This document shows, piece after piece, positions 39,692 through 52,044 of a stretch of DNA of 64,000 bases. Position 1 is the first letter of the stretch, and the number at the start of each line of letters is the position of its first letter. The notes under the pieces are model-generated. The model ran no database searches. It was not told where the DNA came from and saw only the letters and a list, made by a program, of their open reading frames with translations. A program made the translations under genes and the position numbers. Source of the stretch: Imbricaverruca yamaguchii (taxonomy: Eukaryota; Arthropoda; Thecostraca; Neoverrucidae); NCBI GenBank assembly GCA_034440575.1, contig JAOTOL010001506.1, positions 806,501 through 870,500 on the forward strand, in the 5' to 3' direction.

Positions 39692-41104
39692 CTACGTTGC
39701 TGTTACATCTCCGCTATCTTCCTCGTTCTGTCTCTCGCCTTCCGTATCACACTTCGAGTCATAGTACTTCCTGTTCCAACTCTGCTCCTCGGAGCTGCCG
39801 AAAACGAAGAACACGATGGTGTCGAATACCATCAGGAAGGCAGGTATCAGGAAGCACCATCGCCACCTGTCCAGCGTTTCGTGACCCTCAGTGAGTACAC
39901 CCACCACCATGGGTGCTACGAATCCGGGAATGCTGCCAAACGTGTTGGCGATGCCACACAGTGTCCCAGCGTAGTTTGGCGACATGTCGATATGAGTACT
40001 CTGCCAGCCCGTGTAGCCCGCTCCAAACAGGGCGATACCAATGAACAGCAGCACCTCTGTTGCAACATCGTTGTAACCGAGGAAGGCGATCCCGAAAAGG
40101 CAACAGGCTGTAAGCGTCTGCGAGCAAAACTGAGCCATTCGTCGGATGCTGTTGACGCTCATCAACTTCCGCTTGCGGAGAAAGTCGCTGAAGGAGCCGT
40201 ACACCACTGAGAGCAGAAACGTACCCAGGAACGGAAGAGATGTAAAAATAGCACTCGAGGAGATGTCTTTGTGCAAAATATTGCTAAAGTACTGTGGTAA
40301 GTCGTTGAGCAGCGTGTAAAAACCCCAGTTGTTGCAGAAATTTGCGCAGACCAATGCCCAAACGGGCATCGAAGTGAGCAGGTCTCGCCAGGGAAGCGGC
40401 AGTGGCTTGGTGGATCGCTGACTTCCAATGGCGGTGACAATGTAGTCTCGCTCCCTGTCCGTGATAAAGCGGTGTTCGGCTGGAGTGTTGTAGACAAGCA
40501 CCACCCAAAACACGAACCACACCACAGCAAACGAGCCCTGGATGTAGAAGACGGCCTCCCAGCCCAGCGAGTTGATGATTCCTGACGCTAACGGCATGGT
40601 AAGGGCCGTGCCGATGTTGGACGCGCTGAATGTCAGCGAGACGACCGTGCTTCTCTCGTTTGGAGGCGCCCATGAGCGCAGCAGAGCGTACCCTGACGGG
40701 AAGCCGACTCCCAGCACGAAGCCCAAGACGACACGTACGGCGACCAGGGCGCGTCGGTCCCAGTAGGCGGCGCTGGGAATGAGGAAGGTGATGAGACCAG
40801 CTGACAGCAGTGACACGCCGTAGATGTACTTGACGTTGCTTACCTCGGCGGCGCGACCGCCTACGATCTGCGTGCAGATGTAGCCGTAGTAGAAGCTGCC
40901 CAGGATCATGCCGACCACATTCTCGTCCCAGACGAACGGGCCGTCGTTCTGGCTGGTGGAGGTGGTCGAGGCGACTGCTGTATGGTTGACCATGGCCACT
41001 ATGACCAGGTTGATGTTGTTGCGCAGGATGTAGTTGATCATGAATCCGAAGAACGTCATCATCACGACCACGTACCGCACGGGCATCAGAATACAGACCG
41101 ACAT
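39692..41104 (-). CDS. SLC17/sialin-type anion transporter, intronless
   Basis: 470 residues, one uninterrupted frame. Major-facilitator protein of the SLC17 family (sialin, vesicular glutamate and phosphate transporters), which move organic anions across lysosomal, vesicular or plasma membranes with H+ or Na+. Seen: about 12 hydrophobic segments; TM1 starts within the first 15 residues and ends NNINLVIVAMVNHT, with an N-glycosylation site at Asn40 in the first luminal loop; family motif SWAPPNERS after TM4; NTPAEHRFITDRERDYI in the central loop; SDFLRKRKLMS after TM8; acidic C-tail. Human sialin is 495 residues; the missing part is the N-terminal cytoplasmic tail with its sorting signal. The ATG context (GCCAACATGT) is good. 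It has no introns, so it is either a retrocopy kept open or an intron-poor family member; an upstream exon via TTCCAG at about 41,150 is possible. Substrate cannot be told. Confidence 0.9.
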   Translation of the reverse strand: MSVCILMPVRYVVVMMTFFGFMINYILRNNINLVIVAMVNHTAVASTTSTSQNDGPFVWDENVVGMILGSFYYGYICTQIVGGRAAEVSNVKYIYGVSLLSAGLITFLIPSAAYWDRRALVAVRVVLGFVLGVGFPSGYALLRSWAPPNERSTVVSLTFSASNIGTALTMPLASGIINSLGWEAVFYIQGSFAVVWFVFWVVLVYNTPAEHRFITDRERDYIVTAIGSQRSTKPLPLPWRDLLTSMPVWALVCANFCNNWGFYTLLNDLPQYFSNILHKDISSSAIFTSLPFLGTFLLSVVYGSFSDFLRKRKLMSVNSIRRMAQFCSQTLTACCLFGIAFLGYNDVATEVLLFIGIALFGAGYTGWQSTHIDMSPNYAGTLCGIANTFGSIPGFVAPMVVGVLTEGHETLDRWRWCFLIPAFLMVFDTIVFFVFGSSEEQSWNRKYYDSKCDTEGERQNEEDSGDVTAT

Positions 41105-41970
41105 GTTGGCGGCGGATGAAGAGGAGGCGGCGGATGTCGAGCACTTGCCTGGAAGCCACGACTGTGTCGGTTGATATCACCGTCGACAACGATCCACTGT
41201 GAGTAGCAGGGTACGGGAAGTTGAGCACCAGGGCACGAGAAGTTAAACACCAGGGTTGCTAGTCAGTCGACACAGACCGATATCGTTGGTCAGGAAGGTG
41301 TCGGAGCCGACAGGGTCTGCCTGCCGATCAGGGAGTCGCACTGACCGCAATGAACAGCCCGCACACACACAGGTATGTATGCACTTAACAGGTCGAGTGA
41401 TCCAAGATAGCGTATCGGCTTGAAGAGCACCCCACGTGAGATAAGGCGATACACGCAGTCTATGTCGTGAAAACAAAGCCATATAATAGGTTCCAATTCA
41501 TGAAAGATATACTCATGCTGCTATGAAATGGTAGCACCCTGGCGAAACATGTGCTTTGCATTTATACAGAATCATCGAACCATACTAGCATTATACACTG
41601 AATAGCACATGTTAATTACTCCTGTATATGTACGAGAAACGTTCATGGGAGCAACCCTGCAGCACCGCACCGGCACGCTTTGACACCTTGATAACGTTCC
41701 TATTGCGGTGTACAGGTAACAATTTCTTCGTCGATCTTCTCTTCTAAACTCGATCCTTAATAACTCCAATCATACCGCTCCCATTGAAATGCTCGCATTA
41801 TTTGTTCAACGTGGTACTTGTATGACGTAACTTGTACGATACCGGCCCAGCTGACACCGCCCGAGACCCGCCAATTGGGCAGCTGCATGATGCCACCTTG
41901 TGCGGGGACCTGGAGCCCTGGGGACGACTGACCGGCCGCCTCGGAGAGTGGCATGGAAGATGTCACGCTG
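41105..41970. other. 5' flank of the SLC17 gene, no second gene recognised
   Basis: Contains two near-repeats of GAGCACCAGGG / ACACCAGGG around 41,220-41,260. Nothing coding supported. Confidence 0.4.
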
Positions 41971-41971
41971 A

Positions 41972-42031
41972 GCTAGTTAGTTATTGGGGCTTTAGGGCGC
42001 ATCGACTACATTGGTCATGTAGCGCCCATGC
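41972..42031 (-). mobile_element. Hairpin-only insertion 3 (60 bp)
   Basis: Minus-strand sense: GGGCGCTACATGACC...GCGCCC hairpin and AAGCCCCAATAACTAACT tail. Flanked by the 9-bp duplication CACGCTGAG (41,963-41,971 and 42,032-42,040). Confidence 0.8.
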
Positions 42032-42104
42032 CACGCTGAGTAGTCGTGAGGCTTCACTTTGGCCGAAGAGCTGTGACAAAGAACGAAAGGCGGCACACCG
42101 TTGT

Positions 42105-42352
42105 GTCATGCCGAACCGTGCCACAGCGTGCCCCCGCGCCACACCGAACCTTAGCACAACGTACCCCTTATGCTACACCGAACCGTGGCACACCGTTCCC
42201 CCTGTGCCACATCGAATCATGCCACAACGAGCACCCCTCACCCCCTCCGTGCTACACCGAACCTTAGCACACCGTGCCCCTATGCCACACCGAACCATGG
42301 CACACCGTGCCTCTATGCCACACCGAACTATGGCACACCGTGCTCCCTGGGT
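42105..42352 (+). repeat. Irregular tandem repeat of CCACACCGAAC-type units
   Basis: Units of about 30-40 bp such as TATGCCACACCGAACCATGG followed by CACACCGTGCC. The regular part (42,270-42,345) has 35-bp spacing. Confidence 0.8.
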
Positions 42353-42572
42353 GAAATTACATACAAATTCGGCAGCATACGTTTTTTAGTTGCATCGTGT
42401 TTGTGTTTTAGGTGTGTTTTGCACACATGTGTAATGCTTTTCAAGATCGGTAGGACGTGTATTTGGCATTATATGTCAGTGGTATGACATAAATGTGCGC
42501 CAATTTGTGTGCCATTTCAGCCAGTTCTTCTAATGCACTTGTGTCGAACATTAGGGTGGTTCGGAAAGCATG

Positions 42573-42727
42573 TTATGTTGGTGTACGAATGTTTGTTGCG
42601 CATCTGCTCCCACTACTGACCACAAATCTATCCTTTCTTTGTAAATATCTGTGACCCAGACTGTCCGTAATAGCCACTGCACGTGGAGGGCATGTGTTGT
42701 TAAATAAATAAATAAATAAATAAATAA
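42573..42727 (+). mobile_element. 3'-end-only copy of the LINE seen at 58.3 kb
   Basis: TATGTTGGTGTACGAATG ... GGAGGGCATGT and an (AAAT)n tail (42,690-42,727). It matches the 3' untranslated end of the minus-strand LINE at 58,311-59,460; all coding sequence is lost by 5' truncation. Confidence 0.75.
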
Positions 42728-43250
42728 GCATCAGTTTTCCACTAGAACACTCTCTTGACGTTTTCCCATTGACTGAAAGTTCGAATGAAGGCTAGCAAAA
42801 TGATGGGGCACATTATTTTGCATGCTGGATTGATTTCAAATGATCCTGATCATGCATTTAAATCTGTTCCCGTTGAAGTTTTACGACATATCCAATATGT
42901 ACACATATATGGATATACGCGTACATGCTAGTATATACTCATATACGCCTCCATATACACATTTCCATATACACATGCAAACATACATGCAATATATCAT
43001 AACGACATCAATGAAACAGGAAGGGGCCTCTGGTGGCACCTCCATTGGTCTAGTATGTCACCAGAGCTGCGCTCCTGCTGTTTCGGCAGTGCTCGATGGG
43101 TAGGTTGGGTGTGGGCTCGCTTTGTGAAACGATACCACGGGCAGCATCGATCGCAGATGCCAGCAGGAAATGTCAACACAGAAGCGGCCAAGTGTAAGTG
43201 GGAGGCGAAGCTGCACAGATAACCGGGTCAGCGGCGGACGGGTGAATCGG
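42728..43250. other. Intergenic, no gene recognised
   Basis: AT-rich, with ATATAC-type short repeats near 42,900-42,985. Confidence 0.35.
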
Positions 43251-43680
43251 TGCTGACGTGGGTGTTTTAGCTGTGTGCCTAGTCGGCTTGCACTGCTTGG
43301 CAGGAGCGGCCGAGACGCGCCGTCCGCGTTTTCCGCACGCCACGCTCGGGTCCGTGTGTGGTGAGCGTCAGTAGCTACGGCCGTACCCTGGTCAACGTGT
43401 TCCGACCGCTGCTAGGTCGCCGCCATCTCGCACGCGACTCTAGGCGCCGGCGCCAGTATGGCATCTCTTGGACGTGGTGCGTCGCTTTAGGCTTCGCGAC
43501 ATAGGGTTTGGCGTGCGGCGGCTTCGCAGCACGCTCGCGGCGGTTGGGAAGTGTTGCAATATTGGATTTCTCCGTCGTGATGTGCCGACAGTGTTTTAGA
43601 CGCATAATGAGCTCGCCGTGGAGTGCGTGACTGTTTTAGCACCACGGCGGGCTTGCCGTGCGCTGGCCGAACTGGTTGGG
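43251..43680. other. CpG-rich patch
   Basis: GC- and CpG-rich compared with both sides, with many CGCC/GGCG groups. It could be the promoter or first exon of an unseen gene, or an old GC-rich repeat. No protein family recognised in any frame. Confidence 0.3.
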
Positions 43681-44100
43681 ATCACCAGGGAGGAGAGTAG
43701 TGTTGTCTTCAGTGATATTGTTTACTTTAAGATTCCATTTTTACGCAATACATATACCCTCTCTGCTACGATCTCTAAGAAATGCTGCATCGAGATGGGG
43801 GACTGAAGCGGGAGAACCTGGACTCCACACGAAAACCAGCGCAAGCAAGCCTTGTGCTAGCGTATCAATGTACTGATCGCTTTCAGGCAATCAAATCCGA
43901 CACCAGTGATTGGTATGGACTGTTATGGACGTTATCTATTCTCCGGGACGCGGTAAGTGTGAACAGGATAGAGGGATCGATCCCCGCCATCCCTCCCATA
44001 CCCTCCCTCGAAAACATCCTTGGATTTCAGCCACTTCTTTTTCAATGCCATTTTCAGACACTAAAATTAAATGTTAAGTGTATTTCAATTTTTCAGATTT
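43681..44100. other. Intergenic, no gene recognised
   Basis: The open frame 43,782-44,276 runs into the TTAA element and has no family features. Confidence 0.35.
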
Positions 44101-44103
44101 ACC

Positions 44104-44915
44104 ATTGTCAACCGACCTCGTTCCCCCTCCCCTCTGGCTTTTCGCGGACATTGAAAGAACGGCGTGCGGGAGCGCGTCGAAATTTGGCATACATTTTTCC
44201 ACATCCCTTTGGCATACTGTGTCAAACGTTTGAAGTCAGGTCATCTAAGGTCAACGAGTTAGTATACGTCAAGTGAGGTTACCTCCAAAAAAGTTAAACC
44301 AGTCGTCACGCTTTAATGGATAAATAGTTTAATGAAACTTTCAGCGTTTGCTTATCTTTGGGGATGCAACAAAACGTACGAGAGAAATCTGATCGTTTAT
44401 GATCACTTATTAGTTTCGCATAATGTATATTAGAGTTCAAATCGAAGATTCTGACCAAAGTAAACCCTTTGTGATTAGTGCAAATTGACTTCGAACAACG
44501 TTTTTCGGTCTGCTCTACCCATTAGAAAAGAAAAATGAAAGGAAACCTAAAAACCCGAAATCTTTCAGTTTTGAGAAAAATACAATTTTGATTTTTGGGT
44601 GGCCAAAAACTTTATGATCCTGGTCGATTTTGCTGTCCTTTTCTGATTCCAATTAAGTTTTGTTCTTCACATATCTCCCAAGATGAACCCCGCAGAGCCA
44701 AAAACATACTGTAAGTCGTGAAGATATAGGCCCCATAGTGACGCCACTTTTGTGGGAAATATTTTTGGGGGGCGGTGTCGGGCCCTACTCGTCGAGCGCT
44801 TTCCGATGACACCTCTTTCGTTTTCGTGCGTCGCTTAATTTGGATATTAGAGAGGGTTCCTATCAAGCCCCCCCCCCCCGAGACGGGGTGTGAGGAACTG
44901 ACCGGAGAGACGGGA
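44104..44915 (+). mobile_element. TTAA-type element 1, copy c
   Basis: Same orientation as the copy at 18.6 kb. Shares TTTTCGCGGA, AATTTGGCATAC, CAGTCGTCACGCTTTAA, CAACGTTTTTCGGTCTGC, GATGACACCTCTTTCG and CGGGGTGTGAGGA. The right end meets TTAA at 44,916-44,919; the left TTAA is not clear. Confidence 0.6.
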
Positions 44916-45299
44916 TTAAGAATGAATGAATGGCGCTTCTATGCAATAAAAAGGCACCCCCTTGGAAGGAAAGGCGCCCTCAGGGAAGGGCCGAGTGCAA
45001 TCCGCCCCCTAGAATTTTGCAGCCAGAGGCGCCCATTCAGGTGCTTTCACAGTGGCGCAGCTCCGAAGAAATGGCACCCCAGGCAGGTGCCCATACAGGG
45101 CCGTCGCCACCGGGGGGGGGGAGGGGACAGCGAGGGCAATCGCACCTCCCCTGCCACGAAACTGGGGGGCGCCGCCACCCTGAAATTTTAGGGGCCCCTA
45201 TTCGGAAATGCACAGGAAAAAGGTAAGCTAGGAGGTCGACTGGACAGATCATGCTGTCAAGGAGGCCTCAAAACTGACAACGAGGCCCCTAGAAACCAT

Positions 45300-47330
45300 C
45301 ATCAGGTCTCTATAAATGACGTAATACAGATATTGGGAGGAGGCTCTCAGGACGAAAATGAAGCCTCCAGGACGATAAAGAGGACCCCAGGACTAAAATG
45401 AGGCCCAGGACGAAAAGGAGGCCCAGGACAAAAAGTAGGCCCCAGAGCAAAAGGAGGCCCCCAGAACGAAAAGGAAGCCCCTGGGAAGAAAAGGAAGCCC
45501 CCAGGACGAAAAGGAGGCTCCCAGGCTCCCAGGACAAAAGGAGGCCCCTGGATGAAAAGGAGGCCCCAGGACGAAAAGAAGGCCCGAGGTCGAATAGGAG
45601 GCCACCAGGACTAAAAGGAGGTCCAGGACGAAAAGGAAGCCCCAAGGACGACAAGGAGGCCCCCCGGACGAAAAGGAAATTCTCCAAATTATGGGCCTCC
45701 ATGAGGAGGCCCATACTTTGAAAAAGGAGTCACCTAGGGGACGGTAGGAGGACCCAGAAATCAAGAGAGTGCCAAAAATTGAAACGGAGTCCCCAAAATT
45801 GCAAAGGGGTCTCAATACGGAAAGGCAGGTCCAAGATAATGGCAGGAGGCCCCATGCCGGAAAAGAACCCCAATGGATATGAGATGAGGTTTCGGAAACC
45901 CAAAAGCAGGCACCAAAACGGGTAAGATTACGTCAAGATAGAACGAATAATCCAGAGACATGGCAGGAGACGCCTAATTCGGAAGAGAACGACACAAGAT
46001 TGGAAATAAGACCCCATTATGAACGAAGAGGCCCCAAACATAGGAGAGAAAGGCCATTTGATAAGAGAGATAGCTCTTAGGCAGAATGACTTGAAACAGA
46101 ATGACTCTGGAAGAGAGATGAGGCACATGCCGGACTTGAAAGGAGTCCCTCGAGAAGGAGGAGGTTTCTAGGATCGAATGAGGCCGCGAACACCGGAAAG
46201 AGTTACAAGGAAATGAGAGGAGGCCCGGCCCTTAAGATGGCAGTGGCACCAGGTATGGAATAATGTAAGGTTTTCAAAATTGAAGATTCCCTCATGGCGG
46301 TTAAGGCTTTGCCAGGATAAAGGAGGTGTATGAGACGTGGCAGAAGTCCGCTAATTTGACAGATAATGCCACTGGAACATGAGAGGAGGCCCCATACAAT
46401 ATTCAAGAGGTCCCATAATGTAAGAGGAGGCCTTCAAAGACGAGAGATGACGACCATTGAATTTGGAGGGGGTAGGACACACAAGGAGACATTGATAACC
46501 GGTAAAGAGGTTCCAGAAAGTGAGATTAGATCCTTAAGACGCGACATGAGGCCTATAGTTTGCAAGAAGACCCTAAGAAGTAGTAGAAGTCGTCACGGGT
46601 GTTTCAGAACCACGATATGGACCCAGAAAGATCCGGCCGGGGCCCCTGAAAATCACGCTGAGCCTGGGGGTACGGGAAATTAACGGCTGGACCATGAAAA
46701 TCACCCTAGGGTCACAACGGGTTGTACCGTTTCACAACAGTCTCATTGGGACGAAAACAAATGAAACCGGAGCACCAAAAAGTAATCCGGGCATTGAGCA
46801 TAGACTCCCAAAAAGCGTTGAGGTCGCTAAAACTCGCGCTATGGATCCAAGAAAATGACGTCGGGGCCCAAAAGATCACATTGGACTTTTTTTTAAAGTC
46901 GCGTTGCAGCCCTTGAAAATCACCCTGGAAGCCCAGAAGGTCGCGTCGGGGCCCACAAGTTGCAGCTTCTCCAAAATCACTTCTTAACCGGAATGTCACT
47001 CTAGGACAAAAACATACTCGTTTAGTAGCCACAGTGACATATCAAAGGGGAAAATTCCCCCTCCATCCTGAGAGGGATAAGCTCCCAATAATCGTGCCGG
47101 GGCTCCAAAAGTCGCGCTGCTCCCACCAAAATTCGCGTTGGTCCACCAGAATTCCCGCAGGGGTCTCGAAATATATATGGTGGACTACGGGAAACTCTCT
47201 TCGAGGTCAGAAAATTTGCAACAGGAGCCGCCAAAATCGCGTCGGGGCAGCAGCTAAGTACAACGTGTCCCATAAACTCGAACCGGTCTCACAAAATATC
47301 GCGCTCAGGACCCACAATTTCCCATCGGTG
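45300..47330 (-). repeat. Degenerate 27-33-bp repeat, block 3
   Basis: Best in 45,360-45,720, where AGGACGAAAAGGAGGCCCC recurs every 27-30 bases. It becomes looser towards 47,330 (CCCCTGAAAATCACG, GTCGCGTCGGGGC). The complement reads like blocks 1 and 2. The Ser/Gly/Leu-rich frames on the minus strand are artefacts. Confidence 0.55.
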
Positions 47331-48236
47331 CCTGCGAGGCTCCCCTTCTCCTTCTTCAAGTGGTAGGACACCGGAAAGTCCCTCTTGTCAGTTGGATGCC
47401 ACCTATCCGTCAGACCAGCGAATTTCTGGGCGTCTGTGGTCTTGACGCCGTCACCGACCAGATAATCGATGTACTTCGGAGAAACGCTGCAATCGGTGGT
47501 ATGAACCGGAGCATGATCAGGTAGCTGGCGGTTCGCCGGCGGCAGGAGCCAGCACTCGACCGGAGGCAAGATTCAGGACGGGAGCCGAGGCAGATTCAGG
47601 AGCCGGCGCATGACCAGCGTCGGGGGCCAGTACTTGGCCGGCGGCAGGGCTTGGGGCGGGAGCCGGAGCAGAACCTGGATCAGGATCAGGATCCTGCTTT
47701 TGGCCGGCGGCAGGGCGGCAGGTCGCGGTCCGAAATTAGGTTGCTTCCACTCCAGCTGGGCCGTGAACTATCAGACATATAATGCAATTTTTTATTTAAT
47801 ATTAGAAGATTAATAACAAGGTAAACGATGCCGTTTTCCGTATCTTTCCATATGGCGTATAACAAAAGTTAGTGGGGTCAAATTGAACCCCCAGTGGTGC
47901 GTGGTGGTGAAATCTGCTGGGAGTGCCAGGGTTAATAACTATTAGGGCAAAGATAGTTAGTTATGTACCTAATTCTTTCTGGTTTTTCTAACAACTTTCA
48001 GGAAAGAAAATTATTACATAAGTTGCATTAAATTAGTTAAGGTCAGGTACTCAAAATATGTTTTAAGTGAAAGTATTCTAACAGGCGCAGCACATATCAG
48101 ATAAATACTTGCATATATAAAAACCATGAAAGCACAAAACATGTATGGACTTATCTTTTGCCATATTTTTAGAGAATAAATCCTTTATGGAAAGTTTACG
48201 CTTCATATCTACTTGTATAGCGATAGCTCTGCCTCT
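47331..48236. other. Intergenic, no gene recognised
   Basis: A GCCGGCGGCAGG-type motif recurs three times (47,530-47,730). Nothing coding supported. Confidence 0.35.
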
Positions 48237-48849
48237 TAGACATGAAGACATAAAGACATGAAAGATTAGCGCAACTATGAACCACAAGGGCCCTTCTTGG
48301 TTGCACTCTGTATACTCCACCAGTTGCCCACAAAATCTGTCAATCCGCCCTCCCTGTAATACTGAATAGCAAGCCCTCTATTCTTATAATGATTGTCTAT
48401 GCTGTTTTTAAAGATGTTCAATGTGCTGCTCCTGAAAATGGTTTCTGGCAGCTGGTTCCAGTGTTCTACTATCGTGTTGGTGAAGAAAGACTGTCCTAAC
48501 CTTGTTCTGCTGTGGTTAACATTAATTTTGAATTGATGACCTCTAATTGCATCATGTCTGTTAAATTCAAACATTTCCCCAAGATATGCCCTCTCCAGAC
48601 CGTGGACAAATTTAAAGACCTCGATGAGATCTCCTCTCAGCCTTCTATATCTAAGTGAAAACATATTCAATTTCTTCAATCTTTCCTCATATGCCAGGTT
48701 ACTCATACCATTAACCATTTTTGTAGCCCTCTCTTGTACTCTCTCGAAAAGCCAACAATCTTTTTCATAGCTAGGAGACCAAGCTTGGATGCAGTATTCC
48801 AAATGTGGCAGGCCACATTTGCTTTACTGACATATATGCACAGTAAAGC
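48237..48849 (-). mobile_element. CR1-like LINE copy 2, 3' part
   Basis: Minus-strand ORF2 end at 48,802-48,275 (ATKMVNGMSNLAYEERLKKL; RGLAIQYYREGGL) and an 8-bp ATGTCTTT-type 3' tail at about 48,237-48,260. The frame continues across an insertion into 52,699 and beyond. Confidence 0.85.
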
Positions 48850-48859
48850 AAGATAACTA

Positions 48860-50495
48860 GAGACAACAGGTACTCCAAAGTTGGCTGTTCTAGTATAGTT
48901 AGTTGAAACTATACAAAACCTACGCCAAGTGACGTCATTTACCAGAAGCGCTTATTTATTCCAGATTACTGCTAAATTATATACTAGTTTTGGACTATAC
49001 CAATAAATCCACTAAATATGGTGCTTTCATTTTAGCACAATTATGGCGCTTTTCTCACGATTAGTTTCCCCGTTGGTTGTAAAGCATATTATTCATTCAT
49101 TGAAGCTTGAATATTTTTTATTATTCTGCTAGCGTGCTGATGGCTTTGAACCGAAAGGCACCATAACGATAATTAATTTATCCATGGCGTGGTTGATATT
49201 GAGAAAACACCTCAGACAATTTATGAGAATTAAGGCCTTATACCCACAATGTCAACTTGGTCAGCATGTCATTGATGCAATCTGGTGATTAATGTTAGCA
49301 TGTGCGTTGGCCCCCTGTCAGTTATATTGTTTCTGTGTGCTATATGTAATCATGCCATACTGTTCCATTCACCAACTTGTGGACAATTTGGTAATTGCTT
49401 GCCCATTGTATCATGGCTGGGCAGTAGTGGTAGTAGGGTAAGAGGGAGTTTCCAAACACTTAATGCATGGAACAAATTGCTCTACTGCTGCTTTTGTGTG
49501 GCCAAACCAGTAATTATACTGTTTACCGAATTTAAAAAAAATGAAGATGGTATCCATCTTCAGATGGTTCTCTCTATCAAAGTCATCTAACCACTCACAT
49601 AGAGCTGCTTTAAAACATATAATTGTGTTGTAGTGTTATGCCATATTCTGAACATGAAAGTGGTTGTGCAGGATTACTTCACTGTAGCTGTTGTGGTACC
49701 AATTATTAGTAGCCACTAAAAATACTGGTGTAATTGCCCAAAAAAATATCAGACCTTAAAATAAATGTTCAGGGAAATATATATTTTTTTGTTAATATTT
49801 GGATTCTTGATATGCCTTTCCAATGCAAAGTTGATTGATGTGGTTAAAATGTGACCACTCTCGCCCGTACTGTGTGAGATGTGATTTAAGGGTTCATTAT
49901 TGCAGTTTTGAGTGTTTACAAGTGACATTTTGCACATTTTTACCTAGGCAAAGCTAAAATGAGGTTGGGATAAGTTAGGCATTTCTTTAGCTTCCTCAAT
50001 TTTCAGATCGAATTGTTCATGAAGGTGATTTTTTTTTATTGGAAGCTAATTTATGTTCCCTTCTGAAAAGAGGCAAGGCTGGAGCTGTGTGAGGTTTTTA
50101 CAATTGTACCTGCAGAAGAAGATTTGCATTTTAGTTGAGGTGGCATTTCAAGAAAAAATTGTAAATGCATGTTTCTGAAAGTCATTAAGATGATATGACC
50201 ATTGTATTCCAGCACAAATGCATGCTTTTCAGTTCGTAAGTGAAGTAATGCAAAATGTGTTGCTTTGAGTGGGGTAATTGGTAGTGAAGGATAATGACAA
50301 ATGTATAAACAGTGCATCCAAACCAATGCCATCCATTGAATATCTTTGATATCACATATGCAAAAATGCTGGTTTAGTTATCACCACAATCCTTCCCCAG
50401 TCCAAACCTAACCTATCTCTTTTTCAGGAAAAAACACTGTTGTTTCTATTCTATCCTCCAAACTCCAAAAACCTTGGTATTTATATATGAAGACA
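48860..50495. other. AT-rich interior of the insertion, no gene recognised
   Basis: Several short open frames without family features. Confidence 0.35.
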
Positions 50496-50871
50496 ATGAA
50501 GACAATTTTTTAGACAGATGTATGGACTGAACTTCTTGAAGCTTACTAGCAACTTCTTCCCAGTATCCTGAAAATAATTTTCCATAAACTGTGTTGAATG
50601 AAGAACAAGGCTACCTGGGAGTAGTGAAAGATCAGAAGAAGACAGGATAGGCAGTCATGCACGGAAAGCCAAAACCAGGTTTAATTATACCAAAAAATGA
50701 ATACATATATTTGCATGTGGCTATTTCTAACATTTTTACCATGATATTCCAGCAGAATAATGGCCAGCCCTTTCTACATGGAGTAATGATAACAGATTCA
50801 GCCTAGGATACAAAATGTATGCTTCCATTAACTGAGTTTCCATGTCACGAGGTTTTTTTTAAATTTAAAAT

Positions 50872-51190
50872 TTAGTCCCAGTTGTTGCTGGGGTGGCTTT
50901 AGGAACCAGGGTTCTATTGCTAAGCAGAGCTCGTTGCGTGAACCCTCGCCCCACAACCCGATCCACGAATTCCTTTTCAACGGCAGAATGTTGATCGAAA
51001 GTTTAACGTGCCGTCAATACACCGACACGGCCGCCCGGTAGCTCGTCCCCGGCCTTATCGGGCCAGTTGCCAACTCACACTCCCGGCCGGGGGCTAAACG
51101 CGGGCGCGCGAAGCGACTCGAACCCTGTGTTGCCAGGACAGGGGAGACCAGCAAAGGCCAGCGCTCTAACCAACTGAGCTACCGGGGTGG
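50872..51190 (-). mobile_element. tRNA-derived SINE, family C, full length
   Basis: Minus-strand sense: GGTAGCTCAGTTGGTTAGAG (A box), GGTTCGAGTC (B box), the same body as at 32.38 kb and end CCAGCAACAACTGGG. About 315 bp. Confidence 0.85.
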
Positions 51191-52040
51191 CACTTTAGGT
51201 TGCACGACGCGAATAAAGAAATCATATTTTGAAAGGAAAATATTTTCTTTAGTTAAAAATAGAACACATTTAATTAAACAGATGTATGGTATGAAATGGT
51301 AATTTTCCATTCCAACCACAAATTAAGCTGTTATTAAAGTTGCTTCCGAGCTGGTCTGGCATAGAAATTTATGTTACCCCTGCAATATTGCATGCATGAC
51401 AGAAGTTTGATTCACATGGCGTCAGCGACGCAGCCAATTCATTTCGACTGAAAATGCCGAATAACGGTGTGCGAACATGGGCAAAGCCACGGTGGGGAAT
51501 GAACGGGGATGCTTCCCCAATCTTGCCAAGTTCCGCGTTAAGCCTTTGACAATGCATGATAATCGAACCGAAATCCTCATGCGGGCATCTAAAATCCGTC
51601 TTAGCGCTTACGGGTTCCACAAAGTTGTTGCCGAATTTAAATCGAGCGTTCATGGTACGAAAAGCGTCATTTTTTATTTTGCGCCGGCACTCCAGAAAGT
51701 TCAGGATTGTCACCGAAACATTTTAGCAAACGTCTGCTCCTGTCAAAACAATGCTTGTCGCAGTCCTGGTGGCGTGTGTTCGCCGTGTATCGTAAAAGGC
51801 GTGGAGCCGAGCTTAGAACTGGCATCGCTCTGACTCCAGCTCGGGTCCAGTCATTTGACTGTTCGGCAGCATGCACAATTGTTGGTTTTGTCACCATGAT
51901 AATCATGTACTGTTATTATATGCACACCTCGAGGAGCAGGGACTAATGTTGGTCGGCGTGTACTGGTGGGAGGGGAAAGGGCAACCGTTAGTTTTTAGCT
52001 CAATATTTGCAATGCACTGCCGTAGTGCCACAAATGATTA
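51191..52040. other. Interior of the insertion, no gene recognised
   Basis: Open frames at 51,369-51,713 (minus) and 51,477-51,833 (plus) overlap each other and show no family; they may be chance or the relic of an unknown element. Confidence 0.35.
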
Positions 52041-52044
52041 AATT

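Noticed and set aside
40284..41228. 314-codon minus-strand frame overlapping the transporter
   Set aside because: It is a shadow of the SLC17 frame, Arg/His-rich, as expected from an offset reading.
43375..43876. Gene start in the CpG-rich patch
   Set aside because: No family, splice pattern or continuous frame to support it; reported only as composition.
45310..45815. 134-140-codon minus-strand Ser/Gly/Leu-rich frames
   Set aside because: Translation of the degenerate GGCCCC/TTTTCGTCC repeat; no conserved residues.
51369..51833. Overlapping 114- and 118-codon frames inside the 3.85-kb insertion
   Set aside because: They lie on opposite strands over the same bases and show no family; kept only as unknown.
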